Assembly: GCA_900542615.1 (NCBI GenBank)
Contig: UQOG01000131.1
Location: forward strand, 1 to 5,101
DNA length: 5,101 nucleotides
Origin: an uncultured Eubacteriales bacterium
GTDB taxonomy: Bacteria > Bacillota > Clostridia > Christensenellales > CAG-138
Reading direction: 5' to 3'
Shown here: in pieces, positions 1-5,086 of the stretch
Numbering within the stretch: position 1 is the first letter of the stretch
Layout: each line of letters starts with the position of its first letter
Notes under the pieces: generated by a model
What the model was told of the DNA's origin: nothing
What the model saw: the letters and a program-made list of their open reading frames with translations, nothing else
Database searches by the model: none
Translations under genes and position numbers: made by a program

Positions 1-971
1 ATGGTCGCGGGGGGCTTGGGGCTGAGGTCGTAGAGGACGCGGTTGACGTTGGGGACTTCGGAGAGGATGCGGTCGGTGATCTTCATGAGCAGGGGCCACT
101 CGATCTGGGGGACTGTGGCGGACATGGCGTCTACGGTGTTCACGGCGCGGATGACGACCGGCCAGGCGTCGACGCGCTTGCCGTCGCGCACGCCGGTGCT
201 CGTGATGGGCGGCACCACTGTGAAATACTGCCAAATGGTCTTGTCCAGGCCCGCCTTCGCGAACTCCTCGCGCAGGATGGCGTCGGACTCGCGAACGGCT
301 TCCAGGCGGTCGCGGGTTATCGCGCCCACGCACCGCACGCCCAGGCCCGGTCCCGGGAACGGCTGGCGGTACACCATGGAATCAGGCAGGCCCAGCGCCT
401 TGCCGACCACGCGCACCTCGTCCTTGAACAGGAACTTCAGCGGCTCGACCAGCTCAAACTTCAGGTCCTCCGGCAGGCCGCCGACGTTGTGGTGACTCTT
501 CACCGGGCCGGACTCGATGATGTCCGGATATATCGTGCCCTGGGCGAGGAAGCTGATGCCCTCCAGCTTGCGGGCCTCCTCCTCGAACACCCGGATAAAC
601 TCCGCGCCGATGATCTTCCGCTTTTGCTCCGGCTCGCTTACCCCCGCCAGCTTGTCCAGGAACCGGTTCACCGCGTCCACATAGATCAAATTGGCGTCCA
701 TCTGATCCCGGAATACCCGGATCACCTGCTCCGGCTCGCCCTTGCGCAGCAGGCCGTGGTTCACATGCACACACACCAGCTGCTTGCCAATGGCCCGGAT
801 CAACAGCGCCGCCACCACGGAGGAATCCACCCCGCCGGACAGGGCCAACAGCACCTTCTGATCCCCTACCGTCTCCCGGATCTCTTGAACCTGCTGCTGA
901 ATAAATGCCTCCGCCTGGGCGGGGGTCGTTAGCCGCTCCATATTCTCCGGCCGCTTATTCTTATCCTGCAT
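1..971 (-). CDS. guaA: GMP synthase, ATP-pyrophosphatase (synthetase) subunit without amidotransferase domain; 3' end cut by window edge
   Basis: Converts XMP to GMP in the cytoplasm by adenylating XMP and aminating it. The reading frame gives 323 residues and ends in DLSPKPPAT plus the first two bases of an Ile or Met codon; family members end PPATIEWE, so only about four codons should be missing. Visible motifs are the PP-loop SGGVDSS (residues 45-51), VNHGLLRKGE (70-79), IIESGPVKSHHNVGG (151-165), FPGPGLGVRCVG (205-216) and the C-terminal dimerisation region ending IEWPLLMKITDRILSEVPNV. Full-length bacterial GuaA is about 510-525 residues; here the roughly 200-residue N-terminal glutamine amidotransferase domain is absent. 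The start at 971 is chosen because GGAGGAGG (980-987) lies 8 nt upstream. An in-frame ATG at 1001 would add ten residues, and that frame is open back to a stop at 1185-1187 without any amidotransferase motif. It lies downstream of xpt on the same strand. Family certain; whether it works with a separate glutaminase subunit or with free ammonia is unknown. Confidence 0.95.
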   Translation of the reverse strand, partial: MQDKNKRPENMERLTTPAQAEAFIQQQVQEIRETVGDQKVLLALSGGVDSSVVAALLIRAIGKQLVCVHVNHGLLRKGEPEQVIRVFRDQMDANLIYVDAVNRFLDKLAGVSEPEQKRKIIGAEFIRVFEEEARKLEGISFLAQGTIYPDIIESGPVKSHHNVGGLPEDLKFELVEPLKFLFKDEVRVVGKALGLPDSMVYRQPFPGPGLGVRCVGAITRDRLEAVRESDAILREEFAKAGLDKTIWQYFTVVPPITSTGVRDGKRVDAWPVVIRAVNTVDAMSATVPQIEWPLLMKITDRILSEVPNVNRVLYDLSPKPPAT

Positions 972-979
972 TTTCTTTT

Positions 980-987
980 CCTCCTCC
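980..987 (-). promoter_or_regulatory. Ribosome binding site of guaA
   Basis: On the minus strand GGAGGAGG sits 8 nt before the ATG at 971. It fixes the start of the short GuaA and argues that the short form is a genuine translation unit rather than a fragment of a longer protein. Confidence 0.85.
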
Positions 988-1121
988 AAGCTTTTCTTCA
1001 TGATGTTTCTAGGGGACAGCCCCGCTGCCCGCCATGTCTTCTTGCTGGATCCGCGGCCCTGCCGCCATTTGCCGCCTATGCCAATCCTGCGGCATTGGCT
1101 CGGGCTTTTTTGCCCTCGCAG

Positions 1122-1163
1122 CCAAAAGGAAAGGGAGGAGCCCGCTCTGCCCCTCCTCTTTCC
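1122..1163 (-). terminator. Terminator-like hairpin after xpt
   Basis: About 40 nt downstream of the xpt stop, the minus-strand transcript can fold into an 11-bp stem with a 2-nt bulge: GGAAAG (1158-1163) and AGGAG (1153-1157) pair with CTCCT (1136-1140) and CTTTCC (1128-1133). A run of only four U follows (1124-1127). With such a short U tract it may be a weak or partial terminator, or an attenuator between xpt and guaA. I found no convincing separate guaA promoter in 972-1204, so some read-through from xpt is likely. Confidence 0.45.
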
Positions 1164-1204
1164 GCCGGACGATAACAGAACCGCTTACCGGAATGCAGCC
1201 CCTT

Positions 1205-1795
1205 TTAGGCTTCGCTCTCCACATCATCCCGGAATATGATGCCGTTTTCATCCGCTTGCTCGATCACTGCCAGGGACTTTAGGTCGTAGCCCGCCTGCCG
1301 CAGCCGGTCGCCGCCCCCCTGAAAGCCCTTCTCTATGGCTACGCCAATGCCGACCAGCTCCGCGCCCGCCTGCTCCACGATCTCGCACAGGCCCCGCAAG
1401 GCTTCTCCATTGGCTAAAAAATCGTCTACGATCAGTACTTTATCTTCCTTATGCAGCCATTCCTTGGACACCAATTGGGTGACCTGCTTCTTGTAGGTGT
1501 AGGAAAAAATATCGCTGCGGAACAAGCCGCCCTCGATGTTGTCGCTCTTTGCCTTCTTGGCGAATACCATGGGTACCCCGTACCGCTCCGCGCACACCGT
1601 GGCCAAGGCTATGCCGCTGGCTTCCGCCGTCAATACCAGGGTGATCTTGCTTACGTCAAAATGCTTTGCGAATTCATCCGCAATATCCCGCATCAAAAGG
1701 GTATCCACCCTATGGTTCAAAAACCCGTCTACTTTGATGATATTGCCCGGCAATACTTTCCCTTCCCGTACAATTCGCTCCTTTAGCTGCTGCAT
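1205..1795 (-). CDS. xpt: Xanthine phosphoribosyltransferase
   Basis: Salvages xanthine in the cytoplasm: xanthine + PRPP -> XMP + pyrophosphate. The product is 196 residues; Bacillus subtilis Xpt has about 194. Family features seen are the base-contacting segment VDGFLNH (22-28), LTAEASGI (55-62), and the type I phosphoribosyltransferase PRPP loop VLIVDDFLANGEA (120-132) with its two adjacent Asp residues. The start at 1795 gives MQQLKERI, which aligns with Xpt N termini. AAAGGGG (1805-1811) lies 9 nt upstream. An upstream ATG at 1864 would add 23 unrelated residues rich in Gly, Pro and Lys, and is rejected. The gene is divergent from the NlpC/P60 gene and upstream of guaA, whose substrate is the XMP made here. 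Its leader shows no purine riboswitch, although such switches commonly precede xpt in Firmicutes. Confidence 0.95.
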   Translation of the reverse strand: MQQLKERIVREGKVLPGNIIKVDGFLNHRVDTLLMRDIADEFAKHFDVSKITLVLTAEASGIALATVCAERYGVPMVFAKKAKSDNIEGGLFRSDIFSYTYKKQVTQLVSKEWLHKEDKVLIVDDFLANGEALRGLCEIVEQAGAELVGIGVAIEKGFQGGGDRLRQAGYDLKSLAVIEQADENGIIFRDDVESEA

Positions 1796-1865
1796 AGGAA
1801 CCAGCCCCTTTCGTTTTTTTATTCTTCCCGGCCCACCGCCCGGACATCCTACGAAATACAGCAAT

Positions 1866-1894
1866 ATTATCGCGCATTTCTACAACTTGTACAA
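1866..1894 (-). promoter_or_regulatory. Predicted sigma-A-type promoter of xpt
   Basis: On the minus strand TTGTAC (1889-1894) and GATAAT (1866-1871) are 17 bp apart. Transcription would start near 1859, giving a leader of about 65 nt before the xpt ATG. The leader holds a weak GC-rich inverted repeat around 1830, but none of the purine-aptamer core bases. Confidence 0.6.
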
Positions 1895-2019
1895 GATATT
1901 TTTCAAAATCATCCGAATTGTTTGCGCGCCCAACGTTTTTTTTGATCCCCTCCCGCCCTGCAAACCCAGCGTTTTCCCTGCAAGAATGTAAATAAACTCT
2001 GACAACTATGGTTTTTTCG

Positions 2020-2048
2020 TTGAAAACGCAGGCAAAACCCGCTAAAAT
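2020..2048 (+). promoter_or_regulatory. Predicted sigma-A-type promoter of the NlpC/P60 gene
   Basis: TTGAAA (2020-2025) and TAAAAT (2043-2048) are separated by 17 bp in an AT-rich patch that contrasts with the GC-rich flanks. Transcription would start near 2055, giving a leader of about 150 nt. The site lies some 125 bp from the divergent xpt promoter. Confidence 0.6.
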
Positions 2049-2054
2049 AGTATC

Positions 2055-2206
2055 GAAAGCATGATTGGATGTCATGCGATATTTTATTTTGTTTCACCCT
2101 GTGGGACCCATGCGCCCGTTTCCCGGCCTCTATGTGGACGGCCGTCGGGCCATAGGCCATATCGGTAACCATCACGGCGCCCCCGGGCGCTTATCCAGGA
2201 GGTTTC
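2055..2206 (+). other. Structured 5' leader of the NlpC/P60 gene
   Basis: This leader holds no convincing gene but several inverted repeats. First, GCATGA (2059-2064) pairs with TCATGC (2072-2077) across a 7-nt loop and is followed by a U-rich tail. Second, a nested stem runs 2125-2158, where GGCCT plus ATG pairs with CATAGGCC and encloses the palindrome GACGGCCGTC (2137-2146). Third, GCGCCC (2177-2182) pairs with GGGCGC (2185-2190) just before the ribosome binding site. I do not recognise a known riboswitch class; in particular I do not see the conserved core of the c-di-AMP (ydaO) motif, which is a known regulator of wall hydrolases. Confidence 0.4.
2197..2202 (+). promoter_or_regulatory. 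Ribosome binding site of the NlpC/P60 gene
   Basis: AGGAGG lies 4 nt before the ATG at 2207, and a GC-only hairpin (2177-2190) ends 6 nt before it. The spacing is short but supports this start. Confidence 0.75.
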
Positions 2207-3394
2207 ATGTTCCGTCCCCGTAAACGCAGCCGCGGGTCCAAACGGCGGATCCAGCTGTTTTTCCGCCGGCTGGGCGATTTCTTCTCTCCCTTTGCCGATG
2301 GATTCCGCCGGGCTTCCACCGGCGTAAAGGCAGCGATTTTGGGCGGTACCGCCGGCGCGGTCGCTATCGTGGTATGCTGCCTTGCCTTCTTTGGCGGCAA
2401 GGATTCCCAGCCTGCCGCTACAAGTAGGGCCATGACCCTGCCGGACGCCGGTTCCGCCGACGGCTTGGTCACCATCGAGTGGACCCCTTCCCCTTCCCCG
2501 GATCCTACCCCCTCCCCCACCCCGGAGCCCATCCTTCACAGGGGCGTGGAAAGCGACGACGTCCCCGCCTTGCAGCAACGGCTGATGGATCTGGGCTATA
2601 TGGAGGTGGACGAGCCTACCAACCTGTTTGGCCCCGCCACGGAAGCGGCTGTGCGCCTGTTCCAGCGGCAGGGGAATTTCACCGAGGAGCTGGGCATCCA
2701 GCTGGATCAGGACGGCTGGGCGGGCGAACAAACCCTTTCCCTGCTCTATAGCGAAAACGCGCCCAAATATGTGGTAAAGGAAGGCATGGAGGGCAGCGAT
2801 ATCGAAAATATGCAGCTCCAGCTCAAAGACATGGGCTATATGAGCGCCATCACCGGCTACTATGGGGAAAAGACCATCGCCGCCATACGGGAATTCCAAG
2901 ACCGCAACGGCTTGGCCCCCGACGGCCTGGCAGGCATTCATACCTATGAGCTGCTCTTCTCCCCCAACGCACGGGAAAGCGCCTCCAAAGAGCAGGAGGC
3001 CCGCACCAAGGCCAACATCGCCGAGATGATCGAGGTGGCCGAATCCAAGCTGGGCTGCTCTTATGTGTTGGGCGACACGGGGCCGGATACCTTCGATTGT
3101 AGCGGCCTGGTATACTATTGCCTCAAGGAGGCGGGCAGCAACCGCCGCCGCCTCACCGCTGCCGGCTACTCCCAGGTGGACGATTGGGAGAAGATCGAGG
3201 ACATGGACGACCTGAAAAAAGGCGACCTGGTATTCTTCTACAACAACGCCTTCTCCAAGGTAGGCCATGTGGGCATCGTCATCTCCAGCAGCCGCATGAT
3301 CGACGCCTCCAGCAGCAACGGCAAGGTGGTCAAGCGTTCCTTTGACACCAGCTATTGGCGGGAGCATTTCGTCTGCGGCCGCCGCCCCTGGTAA
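2207..3394 (+). CDS. Membrane-anchored NlpC/P60 peptidoglycan endopeptidase with two peptidoglycan-binding domains
   Basis: A 395-residue predicted cell-wall hydrolase acting outside the membrane on peptide stems of peptidoglycan. Order of parts: a strongly basic cytoplasmic N terminus (1-39), one membrane segment (about 40-62, AILGGTAGAVAIVVCCLAFF), a Pro/Ser/Thr linker (about 93-108, TPSPSPDPTPSPTPEP), and two PG_binding_1-like repeats (about 112-182 and 190-252). Each repeat has the pattern LQxxLxxxGY followed by FG/YG, T, AxRxFQ. An NlpC/P60 domain follows (about 275-395). Catalytic Cys298 is in DTFDCSGLVYYC and His354 in KVGHVGIVI. The usual third catalytic position, generally a polar residue and often His, falls on Asp366 in MIDASSSNGKVV. 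No cleavable signal peptide is evident, so the protein should stay anchored with its catalytic part outside. It is divergent from xpt. No terminator separates it from the next promoter. Exact bond specificity cannot be read from sequence. Confidence 0.9.
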   Translation: MFRPRKRSRGSKRRIQLFFRRLGDFFSPFADGFRRASTGVKAAILGGTAGAVAIVVCCLAFFGGKDSQPAATSRAMTLPDAGSADGLVTIEWTPSPSPDPTPSPTPEPILHRGVESDDVPALQQRLMDLGYMEVDEPTNLFGPATEAAVRLFQRQGNFTEELGIQLDQDGWAGEQTLSLLYSENAPKYVVKEGMEGSDIENMQLQLKDMGYMSAITGYYGEKTIAAIREFQDRNGLAPDGLAGIHTYELLFSPNARESASKEQEARTKANIAEMIEVAESKLGCSYVLGDTGPDTFDCSGLVYYCLKEAGSNRRRLTAAGYSQVDDWEKIEDMDDLKKGDLVFFYNNAFSKVGHVGIVISSSRMIDASSSNGKVVKRSFDTSYWREHFVCGRRPW

Positions 3395-3396
3395 GG

Positions 3397-3426
3397 TTGT
3401 GTTTCCCCCCCTTTCTATGGTATACT
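3397..3426 (+). promoter_or_regulatory. Predicted promoter of the riboswitch-controlled deaminase
   Basis: TTGTGT (3397-3402) and TATACT (3421-3426) are 18 bp apart, and the -10 is extended by TGG (3418-3420). It starts 3 nt after the stop codon of the NlpC/P60 gene. Transcription would begin near 3431-3434, exactly where the first strand of the aptamer begins, which supports the pairing of this promoter with the riboswitch. Confidence 0.7.
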
Positions 3427-3430
3427 GAAT

Positions 3431-3499
3431 ATGCCATATAATCCTGGGAAGATGGCCCGGGAGTTTCTACGGGACCGCCTTCGGCCCCACTATGAGCAT
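3431..3499 (+). ncRNA. Purine riboswitch aptamer, guanine type
   Basis: The core matches the purine aptamer base for base. ATATAATC (3436-3443) leads into P2, where CCTGGG (3443-3448) pairs with CCCGGG (3456-3461) around the 7-nt loop AAGATGG. The junction GTTTCTAC (3463-3470) follows, then P3 (3471-3488), then ACTATG (3489-3494). P1 pairs ATGCCATA (3431-3438) with TATGAGCAT (3491-3499), with A3495 bulged. The base corresponding to B. subtilis xpt position 74 is C3490, which specifies guanine-type ligands rather than adenine. The position-51 equivalent is T3468, which argues against the 2'-deoxyguanosine variant. Loop L2 keeps the GG (3454-3455) used for loop-loop pairing. L3 is unusual: it is short (GCCTTC or CCTT) and lacks the usual trailing A residues. 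It precedes the deaminase gene and overlaps its terminator. Confidence 0.93.
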
Positions 3500-3521
3500 C
3501 CTTTGGGTGCTCTTTTTTCTT
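3494..3521 (+). terminator. Intrinsic terminator forming the riboswitch expression platform
   Basis: GAGCATCC (3494-3501) pairs with GGGTGCTC (3505-3512) over a TTT loop, with one G-U pair, followed by six T (3513-3518) and CTT. The 5' arm shares bases 3494-3499 with the 3' strand of aptamer helix P1, so the two structures exclude each other. The predicted result is termination without ligand and read-through when ligand holds P1 together, that is, an ON switch. It could also stop transcripts arriving from the NlpC/P60 gene. Confidence 0.85.
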
Positions 3522-3541
3522 CCATCCCATCCATGCATCCA

Positions 3542-3550
3542 AAAGGAGGT
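3542..3550 (+). promoter_or_regulatory. Ribosome binding site of the deaminase gene
   Basis: AAAGGAGGT lies 5 nt before the ATG at 3556. It is outside both the aptamer and the terminator, so control is expected at transcription termination rather than by hiding the ribosome binding site. Confidence 0.85.
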
Positions 3551-3555
3551 ATCCC

Positions 3556-4911
3556 ATGTCCACCCTGCTCATCCGCAATTGCCGCGCCATCGTCACCTGC
3601 GACGACGGGGATCGGGTCTATGAAAACGCCGATCTCCTCTGCCAGGATGGTTTCATCCAGGCCATTGGCCCCGCCCTTTCTCACCAGGCGGACGATGTCC
3701 TGGACGGCAGCCACATGCTATGCTATCCCGGCCTGATCAATACCCACCACCACCTCTACCAGGTCTTTTCCCGCAACCTGCCCCAGGTCCAGGGCATGGA
3801 GCTGTTCGATTGGCTCCGCACCCTCTACGAGATCTGGAAAGGCTTGGATCAGGAGGCGGTCCGCCTTTCCTCCCTCACCGGCATGGCGGAGCTGATGAAA
3901 AACGGCTGCACCACCTGCTTTGACCACCACTATGTATTCCCCCAGGACGCCGGCGACCTGATCGGCGCCCAGGCGGAAGCCGCCGCCCAGCTGGGCATCC
4001 GCATGGTGATGAGCCGGGGCAGCATGGACCTTTCCAAAAAGGACGGGGGCCTGCCCCCGGACAGCGTGGTGCAGACCATCGACGCCATCCTCAAGGACAG
4101 CCAGCGGCTCATTGAAACCTACCATCATCCGGCGCCGGGCGCCATGACGGATATCGTCCTGGCCCCCTGCTCCCCCTTCTCCGTCAGCGGGGAGCTGCTG
4201 CGGCAAAGCGCCCTGCTGGCCCGGGCCTATGGGGTGCGCCTCCACACCCACCTTTGCGAAACCAAGGACGAGGAAGCCTTTACCCTGGAAGCCTTCGGTA
4301 TGCGGCCCTATGCCTACATGGAATCCCTGGGCTGGGTGGGGCCGGACGTATGGTATGCCCACGGCATCCATTTCAACACCCAGGAGCTCCAGGAACTGGC
4401 CCGCACAGGCACCGGCGTAGCCCACTGCCCCATCTCCAATATGAAGCTGTCCAGCGGCGTGGCCCGGGTCCCGGAGATGCTTCGCCTAGGCGTTCCCGTG
4501 GGCCTGGCGGTGGACGGCAGCGCCAGCAACGACGGCAGCAACCTATTGGAGGAGATGCGGGTATGCTATCTCCTCCACCGGCTCACCAGCGGCGAACAGG
4601 CCCCCACCGGCTATGACATCCTGAAAATGGCCACCCGAGGCAGCGCCCGGCTCCTGGGGCGCCAGGACATCGGCCAGCTCGCCCCCGGCTGCTGCGCGGA
4701 CCTGTTCCTGGTGGACAGCCGGCGGCTGGAGCTGGCCGGCGCCTGCCTGGATCCCCAAAACGTCCTGTGCACCGTGGGCTTGAAGGGGCCGGTGGACGCC
4801 ACATTGGTGCAGGGCCGGATCACCGTGCGCAACGGCCGCCTGGCCGCCCTGGACGAAAAGGCCCTGAGCGCCAAGGCCAATCAAAAGGTATTGGCGTATC
4901 TGGGGCTTTAA
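3556..4911 (+). CDS. Amidohydrolase, 8-oxoguanine / guanine deaminase group
   Basis: A 451-residue cytoplasmic metal-dependent deaminase of the amidohydrolase superfamily (COG0402). The predicted reaction is 8-oxoguanine -> urate + ammonia, or guanine -> xanthine + ammonia. Residues inferred by analogy with characterised COG0402 deaminases: metal ligands His64 and His66 (NTHHHLYQ), His232 (HTHLCET) and Asp320 (AVDGSASND), with catalytic Glu235 and His269 (WYAHG). RNLPQVQGMELFDWL (73-87), CTTCFDHHYVFP (118-129), RGSMDLSKKDGGLPPDSVV (154-172) and LAPCSPFSV (202-210) are typical of the group annotated as 8-oxoguanine deaminase, or formerly as hydroxydechloroatrazine ethylaminohydrolase. Length is normal and no key residue is missing. 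It is expressed from its own promoter through a guanine-type riboswitch, which favours guanine itself as a physiological substrate. Substrate choice within the group is not certain from sequence. Confidence 0.88.
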   Translation: MSTLLIRNCRAIVTCDDGDRVYENADLLCQDGFIQAIGPALSHQADDVLDGSHMLCYPGLINTHHHLYQVFSRNLPQVQGMELFDWLRTLYEIWKGLDQEAVRLSSLTGMAELMKNGCTTCFDHHYVFPQDAGDLIGAQAEAAAQLGIRMVMSRGSMDLSKKDGGLPPDSVVQTIDAILKDSQRLIETYHHPAPGAMTDIVLAPCSPFSVSGELLRQSALLARAYGVRLHTHLCETKDEEAFTLEAFGMRPYAYMESLGWVGPDVWYAHGIHFNTQELQELARTGTGVAHCPISNMKLSSGVARVPEMLRLGVPVGLAVDGSASNDGSNLLEEMRVCYLLHRLTSGEQAPTGYDILKMATRGSARLLGRQDIGQLAPGCCADLFLVDSRRLELAGACLDPQNVLCTVGLKGPVDATLVQGRITVRNGRLAALDEKALSAKANQKVLAYLGL

Positions 4912-4993
4912 TGCCCCCGCATCCCCCTCTGGGGCGGCCCTCCCCTGCCCCTTGCGCAGCGCCGGGGCCCCCGGGGGGGCGGCGGCGTTTGGC

Positions 4994-5016
4994 GGCCGGG
5001 GGCTTTGCCCACGGCC
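4994..5016. repeat. GC-rich hairpin, 10 bp with one mismatch
   Basis: GGCCGGGGGC (4994-5003) pairs with GCCCACGGCC (5007-5016) over a TTT loop, with a single G-A mismatch. It is the first of three consecutive strong hairpins downstream of the deaminase. It sits next to an even more GC-rich stretch (4931-4990) with further short inverted repeats such as GCCCC (4947-4951) with GGGGC (4964-4968). Confidence 0.6.
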
Positions 5017-5023
5017 GGCCAAA

Positions 5024-5054
5024 CCAAAGGGACAGGCAGAGCCTGTCCCTTTGG
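5024..5054. repeat. Perfect 14-bp inverted repeat with 3-nt loop
   Basis: CCAAAGGGACAGGC (5024-5037) and GCCTGTCCCTTTGG (5041-5054) are exact reverse complements around AGA. No long U tract follows, so it is not a textbook intrinsic terminator. It may be part of a repeated intergenic element or help protect the 3' end of the deaminase transcript. Confidence 0.75.
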
Positions 5055-5058
5055 CTGT

Positions 5059-5086
5059 CGAAAAAGTGGCTTGCGCCACTTTTTCG
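5059..5086. terminator. Perfect 12-bp hairpin, possible bidirectional terminator
   Basis: CGAAAAAGTGGC (5059-5070) and GCCACTTTTTCG (5075-5086) are exact reverse complements around TTGC. Read on either strand the stem's 3' arm holds five U, so it could end transcription from both sides, including the deaminase transcript from the left. The U run lies inside the stem rather than after it, so terminator activity is uncertain; it may equally be a mobile or repeated hairpin unit. Confidence 0.5.

Noticed and set aside
43..932. Plus-strand open frames over the guaA region
   Set aside because: The minus-strand frame encodes an unmistakable GMP synthase; the plus frames are its shadows.
1081..1115. 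Plus-strand terminator (hairpin followed by GGGCTTTTTTG)
   Set aside because: No plus-strand gene lies upstream to terminate, and the T run is itself the loop of a GGGC/GCCC hairpin.
1009..1251. 80-residue minus-strand open frame between xpt and guaA
   Set aside because: It overlaps the 3' end of xpt, lacks a ribosome binding site, has low-complexity basic content and shows no amidotransferase motif.
2055..2206. c-di-AMP (ydaO) riboswitch before the wall hydrolase
   Set aside because: The position and target fit, but the conserved core stretches of that class are not present.
2110..2223. 37-codon plus-strand frame in the leader of the NlpC/P60 gene, a possible leader peptide
   Set aside because: No ribosome binding site precedes the ATG, it overlaps the hydrolase start, and its sequence shows no regulatory codon run.
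2084..3367. 427-residue minus-strand open frame
   Set aside because: It is antisense to the clearly conserved NlpC/P60 gene; its composition is that of a GC-rich shadow frame and no family motif is visible.
3431..3499. Adenine or 2'-deoxyguanosine riboswitch
   Set aside because: The specificity base is C3490 rather than T, which excludes adenine; the position-51 equivalent T3468 is intact, which argues against the 2'-deoxyguanosine variant.
3718..4425. 235-residue minus-strand open frame
   Set aside because: It is antisense to the deaminase, which carries all expected catalytic motifs; no independent start signals.
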